A stretch of DNA of 40,818 nucleotides from Eimeria necatrix (taxonomy: Eukaryota; Apicomplexa; Conoidasida; Eucoccidiorida; Eimeriidae). This document shows, piece after piece, positions 1-10,226 of this stretch. Positions within the stretch are counted from its first letter, which is position 1. Every line of letters starts with the position of its first letter. The notes beneath the pieces were generated by a model. That model did no database searches, had not been told where the DNA came from, and worked only from the letters and a program-made list of their open reading frames with translations. Made by a program: the position numbers and the translations under genes. The DNA lies in the NCBI RefSeq assembly GCF_000499385.1, contig NW_013652883.1, positions 10,001 to 50,818 of the forward strand, given 5' to 3'.

Positions 1-31
<31 letters not shown>

Positions 32-257
32 CCTTGTTCTTGCTGCTGCTGCTGCTGTCCTTGTTCTTGCTGCTGCTGCTGCTGCTGTCCTTGTTCTTGC
101 TGCTGCTGCTGCTGTCCTTGTTCTTGCTGCTGCTGCTGCTGTCCTTCTTGCTGCTGCTATCCTTGTTCTTGCTGCTGCTGCCCTTGTTCTTGTTGCTGTT
201 GCCGCTGCTGGCTTAGCACAGTGGGAAGGCAGCAGTGGCTGCAGGTGTGTTAGGCGC

Positions 258-306
<49 letters not shown>

Positions 307-330
307 GCTTTCCCGCTGCTGCTTTTTTCC
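1..330. repeat. CTG/CAG trinucleotide tracts
   Basis: Positions 1-216 are runs of CTG interrupted by TCCTTGTTCTTG units. Positions 259-303 are a CAG run on the + strand. Open frames here (poly-Leu on +) are a by-product of the repeat and have no flanking unique coding sequence. The tracts resemble those inside the introns and exons further on. Whether this is an exon or an intron of a gene beginning outside the window cannot be decided. Confidence 0.85.
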
Positions 331-429
331 ACAAACGACACACCAGCAAATTGAATTTTATTTTTGAATGTGCATTAATTAAAACTGAATCAAGTCCGGG
401 TTTTTGAGCCCAGAAAGTCCGCAAGAGAG

Positions 430-860
430 AACTGCTTTGCTGCAGTCGCTGGGGCTTTGCTGCAGCAGCTGGGACGTTGCTGCAGCAGCTGGGGCTTTGC
501 TGCAGCAGCTGGGGCTTTTCTGCATTAGCTGTGGCTTTGCTGCAGCAGCTGGGACGTTGCTGCAGCAGTTGGGGCGTTGCTGCAGCAGCAGGGGCTTTGC
601 TGCAGCAGCAGGGGCTTTGCTGCAGCAGCAGGGGCTTTGCTGCAGCAGCTGTGTGTCTGCTGTTTGCTGCAGCAGCTGAGGCTTTGCTGCAGCAGCTGTG
701 TGTCTGCTGTTTGCTGCAGCAGCTGAGGCCTTGCTGCAGCAGCTGTGTCTGTGCTGTTTGCTGCAGCAGCCGAGGCTTTGCTGCAGCAGCTGAGGCTTTG
801 CTGCAGCAGCTGAGGCTTTGCTGCAGCAGCTGTGTCTGCTGTTTGCTGCAGCAGCTTCTC
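430..860. repeat. CTGCAGCAG-based minisatellite
   Basis: About twenty degenerate units of the form GGGGCTTTGCTGCAGCAGCT, mostly 18-21 bp long and varying at the GGGG and CTTTG positions. All reading frames on both strands stay open for hundreds of bases because the unit lacks stops. The long overlapping ORFs on both strands are therefore not evidence of genes. PstI-like CTGCAG palindromes recur in every unit. Confidence 0.85.
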
Positions 861-990
861 CAGCGCGGGCCAAAGAAGAAAGCAAAAAGCAGCAGCAGCA
901 AAGAGAAGTGGAAAAAAAAGAAGCTCGAAAATTTGCACTGAGACAAAGATGGGCGGATTTGCAAAGACTGGCCAGAAGCACTCATTTCGG
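818..990 (+). CDS. possible internal exon, charged helical segment
   Basis: After the last CTG unit, the + frame ending at 990 leaves the repeat composition and becomes a Lys/Glu/Arg/Gln-rich helical stretch (for example KKEARKFALRQRWADLQRLA). This is followed by CGG|GTCCAA, usable as a splice donor in phase 2, and then by T-rich intron-like DNA. A CTGCAG acceptor lies just inside the repeat. The phase does not join the next plausible exon (1640-1669 or 1944) in a convincing way. It may belong to the 5' part of the downstream gene or to another gene. The true exon start is unknown. Confidence 0.3.
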
Positions 991-1146
991 GTCCAACTTC
1001 TTTTTCTTTTTTTTATTTTAATCCATTTGTTTCTCTTTTTTTAATTTTATTCCATTTGTTTTTCTTTTTTTAATCCATTTGTTTTTCTTTTTTTAATTTT
1101 AATCCATTTATTCCTTTTTTCCAGTTAAACGACCACAAGTGCACTT

Positions 1147-1207
1147 CTGCTGCAGCAGCAGCAGCAGCTGCTGCTGCTGCAGCAGCAGCTGCTGCTGCTG
1201 CTGCTGC
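1147..1207. repeat. alternating CAG/CTG blocks (inverted repeats)
   Basis: CTGCTGCAGCAG blocks alternate with CTG blocks, making short perfect inverted repeats that could fold into CAG/CTG hairpins. The DNA around it (about 1000-1560) is T-rich with TTTTTAATTT motifs and looks non-coding and intron-like. No supported gene lies between 991 and 1639. Confidence 0.75.
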
Positions 1208-1559
1208 TTTTGAATGCATTTATGCAAGGACTTGAGCTCAATTTTGTTTTCTGAAACTGCTTTGAACTAAACTTCTTCTCGAAGTTCCTTTTTATTTTTT
1301 AATTTATTTATCTTCTCTTTTATGAATCCCTTTTTGTTTTTTAATTTATTGTTCTTCTCTTGTTTACGAATTCCCCTTTGATGCAATTTATTGATCTTCT
1401 CTTTTTATTATTTCTTTTTTATTTCAATTTATTGGTCTTTTCATTTTTCTGAATTTCTCATAATATCAATTTGCTGATCTTCTCTCTAAATTTCCCTTTA
1501 TTTCGATTAATTTGCCTTTTCTTTTTCTATTTTTTGCATTTTCCACTTTTTCACTTTAT

Positions 1560-1560
1560 G

Positions 1561-1605
<45 letters not shown>

Positions 1606-1607
1606 AG
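1560..1607 (+). repeat. (CTG)15-16 tract ending in CAG splice-acceptor-like site
   Basis: A pure CTG run ends in CTGCAG followed by coding-like sequence. The same arrangement, (CTG)n-CAG immediately before an exon, recurs at 1902-1943, where the downstream exon phase is well supported. The CTG run appears to take the place of the polypyrimidine tract. Confidence 0.6.
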
Positions 1608-1697
1608 GCCTCGCTTCCACCACCCCAGCAGAGAAGAACATGCAAAGGCTCACCGCTTCAGCGCGAGGGGTTTTTCTTTCAGCAGATTTGTGCGTCA

Positions 1698-1751
1698 TTA
1701 GGGTTTAGGGTTTAGGGTTTAGGGTTTAGGGTTTAGGGTTTAGGGTTTGGG
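1698..1751 (+). repeat. interstitial telomere-type array, six TTTAGGG units
   Basis: A partial TTAGGG is followed by six perfect TTTAGGG heptamers (1704-1745) and a degenerate TTTGGG. TTTAGGG is the telomere unit of apicomplexans such as Eimeria and Toxoplasma. Here it lies between an exon-like segment (to 1669) and the acceptor at 1943. It is therefore an internal, probably intronic, array and not a chromosome end: genes flank it on both sides. Confidence 0.9.
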
Positions 1752-1895
1752 AGTTTGCGTTTTGGGCAAGAATGGCTGCATTTGTTGCTGCATGCAGCAA
1801 CTTGGGGCTTTGAACAGCAGCTTTATTTCCCTCCGCATTTGCGGGTCTGTTTCGAAAAGAAAAACAAATTCTGTTTTCTCATTTTGAATTCCCTT

Positions 1896-1941
<46 letters not shown>

Positions 1942-1943
1942 AG

Positions 1944-2603
1944 GATGTGGTGTACGTACGCCCCCCCCAGGAGCTGCAGGGCCGCCACCGCGAAGCTGTC
2001 GAAGAATATTTAAAACAACTTCCGCGCATGCACCAGTTGTTGGCGGAGCCCCACAAGTTGGTGGGGCTTGTTTGGGGCTTTGGTGGGGTTGTTGTTGCTG
2101 CGGCGCATGCATGCATGCATGCATGCATGCATGCGCATGCATGCATGCATGCGTGCATGCATGCGCATGCATGCATGCGCGTGCATGCATGCGCGTGCAT
2201 GCATGCATGTGCGTTGCATGCGGGGCGCGTTTCGCCGTTTCTGGGGGAGTTTGGGGCTGTTTGCATGCGTTTTTGCATGCGTTTTTTTGCGTTTATATTC
2301 TTTTTTTCTTTTTATTATTTTTAGGCCCTCGCTGCGAAATATGGACTCGTGAAAGTCACCGAAAGCCCCGATCTGGCGGCCCCCCCCGAGATCCAGCGGC
2401 AGGCAAACCCCTGGCAGCAAGCAGCAGCAGCAGACCACTGGTCCGAGTTGCATGCAGCCTTTGGCTACTCCCCGTGGGACCTGCTGGCCTCCAAAGAAAG
2501 CTGCAACTTCATTCCCAAGGACTTGGCGGAAAAACTGGAAAAGAAACGAAAAGAAGAAGCTGCCAAAGTTCTCCAAAGTCCACAAACTCCCAAACGCAGA
2601 GAT

Positions 2604-2639
<36 letters not shown>

Positions 2640-2695
2640 TCCACAGACGCTGCTGCTACCCCCAAGAGGGCCGCAGCGGAGGCGCGAGCCAAGTT

Positions 2696-2739
<44 letters not shown>

Positions 2740-2909
2740 TAGCTGTGGGAGAAGCAAAGACTCCAGTGAGGACATTGAACAGAGGCTCGAGTTCTTCTTT
2801 TCGGGAAGCAGCCAGCAGCTGCAGCAGCCCCACAAGAACTCCGCTTTCTAGCAGCAGACTGCAGCAGCAAAGTTCGCGAAAGTTTTCGGAAAATAATTTA
2901 AGTGACGGG

Positions 2910-2957
<48 letters not shown>

Positions 2958-3253
2958 GTTGCGGGGGCGCGAGCTGTCGATACACCCCAAGTGCAGGCGT
3001 CTCGCGAGGAAATCACTTTTTTAAATTTGCAAAAAAGAAAAGATGAAACAAAAGACAATGAGCAGCAGTCTCAGGAGAAAGAACCACCCGCTCCTGCTGC
3101 TGCTGCAGCTCCTGCTGCTGCTGCTGCTGCAGCTCCTGCTGCTGCTGCTGCTGCAGCTCCTGCTGCTGAACCACTAGCTGCTGCTGGCCGAGACCCTGCT
3201 GCTGCGTCAGCTGCCGCTGCTGCAGCGGCGGCTGCTGCTGCGCCAACCGGTGT

Positions 3254-3286
<33 letters not shown>

Positions 3287-3975
3287 GTTAGCTTCTTCTA
3301 CCCCGCCAGTTGCTGCTGCAGTTGCTGCTGCTCAGCCAATTGCTGCTCCAGCAGCTCCTGCCTCCTCGTCTGATGCAGCAGCTTCCGATTCGGTATCTGC
3401 TTCTGCTGCACCGTCATCAGCTGCTGCAGCCACGTCCGCTGCTGCTGCAGATGCTGCAGCAGCAGCTGCTGCTGCTGCTGCAGATGCTGCTGCAGCAGCA
3501 GCAGCTGCTGCAGCAGCTCCAAAACAGTCAAATGTCTCAGAAAGTGAAGTTGCCACAGCAGCTCAAAGCTCCACAGACACCTCAGCGGTAGCCACCCCTG
3601 AGTCGCCAGTGGATACAAAATTACAGCAGCAGCAGCAGCAGCAGCAAGAGCAGCAGCAGCAACAACATGAGCAGCAGCAGCAGCAGGAACAGGAGCAGCA
3701 GCAGCAGCAACGGGAGCAGCAGCAGGAGCAGCAGGAGCCGAAGCGCGTTTCGAGCAGCCGCAATTACAATGCTGGGGGCCCTCGGCAAATGAAGCTGACG
3801 GAACTTTTTCGATTTACTTTCAACAAAATAAAAAACAAGAAGAATATTTCAATGTCTCCTTTGATTTACAAGTTTGCTGCTGCTGCTGCTGCTGCAGCAG
3901 CAGAAGACGAAGAGTCTGAAGAAGAAATAAAACCGACAAAAAACAGAAAAAGAAAACTCATTGATGACGACGCAC

Positions 3976-4012
<37 letters not shown>

Positions 4013-4070
4013 GCTGCCGGAAGTGCAGCAGCCTCCCGGAGCTGCTGCTGCAGCCAGCGAAGCAGCTGAC

Positions 4071-4105
<35 letters not shown>

Positions 4106-4142
4106 TCCTACTGGGCCCGAAGCCGCTCCGGAAGAAGCCCCA

Positions 4143-4176
<34 letters not shown>

Positions 4177-5992
4177 CTGAAGCAGCTCTGCTGGAGGAGA
4201 AAAGGCGGCGGAAGGAACTTCGCAAAAAGCAAAAAGCAGAAGAATTGAAAAGACAAAAAAGATTAGAAAGGAAAAAGTCCGAGTTGCACTCAGCCCCTAG
4301 ACTCCCACGCACAAGCTGCATGCGCATGCATTCGCATGCAAATGCATGCGCGCATACGCATGCATGCAAATGCATGCGCAAGCACTTGCATGCACACATC
4401 TGCATGCATGCATGCATGCTTGCATGCATGCATGCATGCTTGCATGCATGCACTTGCATGCATGCCCACTTGCATGCATGCCCACTTGCATGCATGCCCA
4501 CTTGCATGCATGCACACAAATGCATGCATGCCCACTTGCATGCATGCATGCATGCATGCATGCACGCCTGCATGCATGCCCACTTGCATGCATGCCCACT
4601 TGCATGCATGCATGCATGCATGCATGCATGCACTTGCATGCACTTGCATGCATGCATGCATGGGGAGGGTGCGTTTGTGTGTGCGAAGGCGCATGCGGGA
4701 AGTGGTGCGGCAAATGGTGGAGTGCGAGGCGGAGGAAAACGACGAAGAACTCCGCGAAGACGAAGAGTACGCGGCGGCGCTGCGGGAGTTGAAGAAAAGA
4801 CTGGCGAGAGAAGAAGAAGAAGAAGAAGAAGAAGAGGAAGACAGGCGAGGACTCGGAGTTTATTTTGATGTTGAATAGTTTATCTTTTATGTTTCTTTTC
4901 ATGTTGAATACTTTATCTTCTAAGTTCTTTTCAAGTTGAATACTTTCTGTTCTAAGTTTATTTCAAGTTGAATAGTTTCTCTTTTATGTTTCTTTTCTGC
5001 AAAGTTTCGTTTTAAAGTTGAATAGTTTCTCTTTTAAGTTTCTTTTCATGTTGAATACTTTATCTTCTAAGTTTCTTTTCAAGTTGAACACTTTCACTTC
5101 AAAGTTCTTTTGATGTTGAATACTTTCTCTTTTAAGTTTCTTTTCAAGTTGAATACTTTCTCTTTTAAGTTTCTTTTCAAGTTGAATACTTTCACTTCTA
5201 AGTTTCTTTCAAGTTGAATACTTTCACTTCTAAGTTTATTTTCAAGTTGAATACTTTCACTTCTAAGTTCTTTTCAAGTTGAATACTTTCACTTCTAAGT
5301 TTATTTTCATGTTTGAATGCTTTCTCTTCTAAGTCTTGCAAAGTTTCTTTTTAAATTTGAACACTTTCACTTCAAAGTTTCTTTTCAAGTTGAACACTTT
5401 CTTTTCCAAGTTTGTTTTCATGTTGAATACTTTCGCTTCTAAGTTTCTTTTCAAGTTGAGAACACTTTCGCTTCTAAATTTCTTTTCAAGTTGAATACTT
5501 TCTCTTTTAAGTTTCTTTTCAAGTTGAATACTTTCGCTTCTAAGTTTCTTTTCAAGTTTGGGCACATTCACTTCTAAGTTCTTTGCAAGTTGAACACTTT
5601 CGCTTCTAAGTTTCTTTCAAGTTGAATACTTTCTCTTCTAAGTTTCTTTTCAAGTTTGAACACTTTCACTTTCAAGTTTCTTTTCAAGTTTAAACACTTT
5701 CCACTTCACAGTTTCTTTTCAAGTTTAAACACTTTCACTTCAAAGTTTCTTTTTAAATTTGAACACTTTCCACTTCAAAGGTTCTTCTCAAGTTTAAACA
5801 CTTTCCACTTCCAAGTCTTTGCAAAGTTTTTTTTTTTAATTTAACCACTCTCCACTTGCAAGTCTCTGCAGAGTTTCCTCTTTGGTGCATTTTTGCGAAA
5901 GTGGTTCTCGCGGCTTTGTTCCAAGGCCTTGGATCGGGTCTTATTCCTGGACTTGTACAGGATTGTTTTTTGTGAATTTGTAGCTGCACAAT

Positions 5993-6039
<47 letters not shown>

Positions 6040-8468
6040 TTTGTTTATTTGTTTATTTATTTGTATAAATGCATGTTGCTGTTGTTGTTGTGGTCTCTGT
6101 GAAAAAGTTGATTCGTATTGAACAAAGTTCGCGGCCACAAGCAAAAAGACTTGCCAAAAGGACTTGTGCTGATGCGAGCGTAGAAGCCATACAATAAAAT
6201 AGAAACGCATGCAGACGGATTGGGTTTGTGTGCAACAATGCATGCATGCATGCATGCATGCATGCATTGTGTGCAACGATGCATGCATGCATGCATGCAA
6301 GCCTGCATGCATGCATATGTGTTCACCTGCATAAGTAAAAAGGCACGCGCAATGCACATATGTGTATTTTGATGTATGAGTTGCAAAAGCACGCATGCAT
6401 ATATATATATACATGTACATCTATATATATACACATATATATGTATATATATATACACACATATATATGTGTATATATATATATATACATATATATATGT
6501 ATATATATATATGTATACATATATATGTGTATATATATATATAACGCACATGTATATATGTACACATCTGCGAATATGTAGATGTGAATTTACGCATTTG
6601 TTTGGAGAGTTGTGTGGCAATCTCTTGTACAGCGAGGCGGACTTTCTTGAAGATCTGATTGCAGCACCGGAAGATGTGGACTTCGACGAGAGAAACGAAG
6701 ACCGGCCGGCGATGAAGATGAAGCTGCAAAAAGACTCGGGAGAAAGAGAAGAAGAAGTTTACGAGAGGTTCATTGGAAGTGAGAAAAGAGAAAAGATGAA
6801 CTGAAGAGTTTTCAGAATTCAACTTCGATGGAAAGCTTTGCACAAGCTGGGGGTGCCTCTGCGTGTGCAACCATACGAGCACTTCTCTACTTTTGTCTCA
6901 GTCCTTTTAAAGTTCCCTGTGCATTTGTATTTAATAAATATACATATATTCAATTCCGTGCATTTATATTTAATAAATATACATATATTCAATTCCGCAA
7001 GTGTTCATGCATACGCTTTTTTCATGCATGCGCATTTGTATATGCATGCACATTCCTGCTTTTTGGCGAAAACTCGCGGGAAAACATAAATGTTTCTTTA
7101 TTTATCTTTTCTTGTTTAATTTCAAAGGATACCACCGAGGCGGAGACAAAGAAGGCCAAGAACTGACAGAACAGGAAATGCTGGAGCTCGAGCTCGAGGA
7201 GCGGCGCCGGCAAATTGCGAAAAGAAGAAAATTGTTCGGAGATGGCGAGTTTGCGGTGCGTTTGAATTGAAAATATGCCTCTTGTGTTTATTTTGTTTTT
7301 TTAAAATATATGTATACATGAATTTCTTCTTTTATCCATTCATTTATTCATTTACTAAGGATCTGCAGCATCCATCCGCACAGGCTCACACTGTGTTTCG
7401 CTGAAACCCGCAGGGGATGGACATAGATGACTGGCTTTCCGAAAGCGACGAGTCGGACTCGAATTCCGAAACTGAAAAAGAAGAAGTTTCCGAAACTCCG
7501 GCAGAGGAAATTGTCCGGTGGTCGACAATAGCACTAACAGAAGAAAGGGCTGATGTTTCGGGAGGAGGCGCCGCAGCAGCCAGCCGAAACCCCGCAGATC
7601 TTGTTGCAAGATGCATGGAGAATGCATCTCGCCGCCAAAAGATACAAGTTTTGCGCCCTTTGCCGGCAAAAGAATTCAAGAAAATGGACACAACTTGTGC
7701 AAAGATTAGAAGTGAAGCTCATGCGAGTGGCGGCAGGCACTTCAAGGAAGTTGTCGAAGTCGAAGGACCGCAGGAGCATTCGACGGAAGCTCAGAGCGAA
7801 AAGGCAGTGGAAAGCTTGGAAAGCGACGAAGACGAAATGGAAAACTTGTACAAAAAAGCAACTCTAGCCAAAGCCAAGCCCGCGGAGCTTCTCCGCAACA
7901 AACACAATCAGAACTGCCCGCCTGCGCAGTGCATTCGTTTCTCGCCGAGCTTCCGCCGCGACTTGGAGCTCTCCGGCAGCAGCAGGTAACAATTCAATAA
8001 AAGAGCCTACTGGCTGAAAAAAGTGGCTAAGACAAGCAAGACTTCGTGTCAAGATTCAGATCCGCTGCTTTCCAAGACAGTGCTGACTCTGTGTTAGGGC
8101 TGCAGCGGCCTCAGGCTGAATAGATGAAGTCTGCAGCCTTTTGGCTCTACTGTTTCTTTGCTGCAGTCGAAATGTAGTGCCAGTCTTTGAGGGCTTCCGT
8201 TCTCGACCTGTTCCCAAGCCGAAGACAATAAGCCCGCAAGAGTTGCATGGTGCCGCGGCTTCGCGGAAAGCCAGTGAGACAAATTCTTCACCAAGTTTTG
8301 AATTCCCCGGCTGTGCTGCAGCACTTTTGTACACAAGTTATTCGGGGTAAGTTATTTGGTGATCTTTTTTGTTTTGCTCCATTCTGTTGTTCCAGGTTCT
8401 GGGTTTTCGGGGCTGCTGACGCGGTCCGTGAACCTCTCTGGCGAAAAGCAGCGGAAACCGAAGTCTAA
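1944..8468 (+). CDS. large acidic homopolymer-rich protein, tentatively Mrc1/Claspin-like
   Basis: The exon chain is phase-consistent: 1944-2060, 2325-4276 (or 4282), 4689-4857, 6610-6778, 7128-7255, 7414-7985, 8167-8346, 8396-8468 (stop), about 1,120 codons. A first exon 1640-1669 (ATG at 1640, ending in phase 0 before GT) may supply the start. The big exon carries runs of Ala, Ser and Gln, a basic RKRKL NLS-like stretch near 3945, and QMKLTELF at 3786-3809, a degenerate PCNA-binding (PIP) box. The later exons carry [11 protein letters not shown], then a DFLEDLI acidic helix with VDFDERNED, then [11 protein letters not shown] followed by [15 protein letters not shown]. This order (acidic E-A-E-E block, DE-rich block, G-R-x-R-G, basic helix) resembles Mrc1/Claspin, a replication-fork checkpoint mediator. 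The gene structure is well supported. The family assignment is inference, about one in three. An AATAAA lies at 8523-8528. Confidence 0.65.
2104..2222. repeat. GCATGC palindrome array in intron
   Basis: Tandem ATGC/GCATGC units fill much of the 264-nt intron 2061-2324 of the homopolymer-rich gene. Each hexamer is its own reverse complement, so the whole run can form alternative hairpins. Met-His-Ala-Cys ORFs across it on both strands are artefacts. Confidence 0.9.
4318..4662. repeat. GCATGC / TTGCATGCATGCCCAC array in intron
   Basis: A second GCATGC array, with a higher-order unit of about 16 bp (CTTGCATGCATGCCCA), occupies the intron 4277-4688 of the same gene. It accounts for the Cys-Met-His ORFs read on both strands. 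Confidence 0.9.
4866..5835. repeat. 33-bp intronic minisatellite
   Basis: About 28-30 degenerate copies of a unit close to AAGTTGAATACTTTCNCTTN followed by TAAGTTTCTTTTC, period about 33 bp. It lies inside the 1.75-kb intron 4858-6609. The unit is purine-poor on the + strand. On the minus strand it reads as an 11-residue Lys/Glu repeat, without splice or start support. Confidence 0.85.
5994..6066. repeat. (TTTA)n microsatellite
   Basis: About eighteen near-perfect TTTA units inside the same large intron, two of them changed to TTTG. Confidence 0.9.
6236..6546. repeat. GCATGC cluster followed by (TA)n/TATATGTATACA repeat
   Basis: GCATGC palindromes at 6236-6320 are followed by an imperfect TA/ATATGTGTATA array from about 6398 to 6542. 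Both lie in the last part of the 4858-6609 intron, ahead of the acceptor at 6608-6609. Confidence 0.85.
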
Positions 8469-9029
8469 ATGAAGCTTTACAAACCTCATTGGAATGTAGA
8501 GACACTCCTTTTGATTAAGCAAAATAAATACTTAGGAATACAACGCCGCAACTCCCCACTTCCAACTGACTGCAGCCGCATGTGGCTCTGCGGAAGCTCC
8601 GCGCAACTTTTTGCAGACAATTTGGGAAACAAGCTTTCCACCCTATATTTTGTTCAGGTCAAATCAAAATGCAGTTGCAGCTAAGAAATAGCATTTGCAG
8701 CTAAGAAGTAGCAGTTGCTGCGTCCCAGAAGCAGTGCCATGTGTCCTAGCGCACTGCAAATGGCCCAGTGGGAATACTTGAAACTTAATGTTGAACTAAG
8801 CCGTGCCTGCTTCTGATACTGCAGAATGCTGCGAGAATACTGCAACAGGACTTGTGCAAGTCAGCACAAACAAACGGAAAGAGTTTGTTTCCAAGTTCTT
8901 GCTTTGCAAGTTCCCATACACAGCTCTTAGCAAGGGCTCAACGCAAGCACGCCGAATCTGTGCACAGGCGGCAACTGCGCGGCCCAAACGAAGAGGCATT
9001 TAAAAAGGAAGCAAAAACAATGAACGAGG
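8469..9029. other. intergenic, no gene seen
   Basis: Space between the stop of the + strand gene and the stop of the convergent transporter gene. AATAAA at 8523-8528 is a plausible polyadenylation signal for the + gene. A tandem AGTTGCAGCTAAGAA-like pair lies at 8672-8710. No ORF here has coding character. Confidence 0.6.
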
Positions 9030-10145
9030 TCAAGCTGGCACTGCACGGGAGCGATGGTGAACATTTGAATCTGCAGAAACAACTGCTGCCTCCGCGCCCC
9101 GGGCCAGCTCAGTGTACTTCTTGGCTCCAGCTTGGCTGAAAGGAGAAAAGGGGTTTTCGACAACGTACAAATAAGTGGCGACGAGGACAAGAAGGGTGCC
9201 GATGCAGAAGAGGGGGGAGGGGAAGAAGTCGCCCACAATCCACCACGACATCAAACAGGAAAACACAATCGACATGGCGTTTCCGAAGCACTTCAGAATG
9301 TTGTCTGCGTATTTCAACACAGCAGCCACCACCAGGCCGCCCAGAGCCTGCAGCAAAATCGCAGCCACCGTCATTCCGCTGTATCCCTGGAAGAACCCGT
9401 TTCGCCTGATCGCCTCGCCGTCGTTCCAGAAAGCCCCCACGAGCCCCGCAGTGACTCCGTAAATGGCGAGCTGCATGTTGTTGACCCAAATGGTTGCAGT
9501 TTTTTGCTTCAGCAGCTTCTCCAGATAGACCCCGGCCAGACCACTGGTCAGGCAGGCGCAGAGCACCGCAACTAGCCCGATGAAGGGGCTCTGCGGGGAG
9601 CCCATTGCTGCCTTGGGTCGCTCGGATGATCCGGGATATTGAATGAGGCTGACGCCTGCAAATAAGAGAAAAAGAGCTGACCAGCGCAGCACTGAAAGCC
9701 TTCTTCCCAGGATCAGCACTGAGAGCAGAGCCGTGGTCAGGATCTTGAGCTGATACGTCACTTGGTACATTGCTCCCGAGAGGTTCGAAAGCGCTATGAA
9801 GATCAGGTTGTTCTGAAGGGCATAGAGCAGCCCCGGGACTCCAACTTTCGCCATTTCCACCGGATTTCCGATGATGTCGCGGTGGACTGCTGCCAGAGTC
9901 TGGCGCAGGCTCATGTTCTGTTCGTACCAGACCAGCGGAATGGAGGTGAGGAGCTTCACCACCTCGGCCGACACAACTGCTGTCGTCGCGAGGTAGGGGG
10001 GCCCCTCGGGGGCCCACTTTGTGGATCTTGAAAGCCTCAACACGCTGACGGAGGCCACAGTCTGTCCGACCAAAGCCAGCAGCGCCACCCACCGCATGGG
10101 CACGCCCAGGAAAGTGGGATTCCCACAAGACTTCGAAGAAGTCAT
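9030..10145 (-). CDS. nucleotide-sugar transporter (SLC35A/UDP-sugar type)
   Basis: Single-exon 371-residue polytopic membrane protein. About ten hydrophobic segments are visible. The family signature is clear: the ALQNNLIFIALSNL block, the MYQVTYQLKILTTALLSVL block, the GLAGVYLEKLLKQ block, the NMQLAIYG block, and the C-terminal LKYADNILKCFGNAMSIV block. These are the conserved motifs of the SLC35A CMP-sialate/UDP-galactose/UDP-GlcNAc transporters. Members are Golgi or ER antiporters exchanging a nucleotide sugar for the nucleoside monophosphate. The substrate cannot be read from sequence; UDP-GlcNAc/GalNAc or UDP-Gal are likeliest. The frame is open upstream to 10226, but its first codon there is GTG, so the ATG at 10145 (MTSSK) is preferred. 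It ends in a hydrophilic tail. Confidence 0.9.
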   Translation of the reverse strand: MTSSKSCGNPTFLGVPMRWVALLALVGQTVASVSVLRLSRSTKWAPEGPPYLATTAVVSAEVVKLLTSIPLVWYEQNMSLRQTLAAVHRDIIGNPVEMAKVGVPGLLYALQNNLIFIALSNLSGAMYQVTYQLKILTTALLSVLILGRRLSVLRWSALFLLFAGVSLIQYPGSSERPKAAMGSPQSPFIGLVAVLCACLTSGLAGVYLEKLLKQKTATIWVNNMQLAIYGVTAGLVGAFWNDGEAIRRNGFFQGYSGMTVAAILLQALGGLVVAAVLKYADNILKCFGNAMSIVFSCLMSWWIVGDFFPSPLFCIGTLLVLVATYLYVVENPFSPFSQAGAKKYTELARGAEAAVVSADSNVHHRSRAVPA

Positions 10146-10226
10146 TTTGGGTCGTTTCTCGCTGCTGCTGGAGCTCCCGATCTGGAAACAACGCCTAAAG
10201 CCGCTGCCACGCGTGCTGCTGTGCAC

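Noticed and set aside
34..981. Long overlapping ORFs on both strands (poly-Leu, Cys/Ala/Gln-rich)
   Set aside because: They follow only from stop-free CTG/CAG repeats; all frames are open and no unique sequence or start context supports translation.
2010..2870. Minus-strand 286-codon ORF with Cys and Ala runs
   Set aside because: Antisense shadow of the repeat-rich + exons and of the GCATGC intron; the + strand has phase-consistent splicing.
4290..4902. Met-His-Ala-Cys-rich ORFs on both strands, resembling metal-binding proteins
   Set aside because: Produced by the palindromic GCATGC array in an intron; symmetrical on both strands.
4866..5835. Regular repeats considered as a CRISPR array
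   Set aside because: Units are contiguous and degenerate with no unique spacers, in a eukaryotic intron.
10146..10226. N-terminal extension of the nucleotide-sugar transporter to 10226
   Set aside because: The extension begins with GTG; the first ATG at 10145 gives a normal family start.
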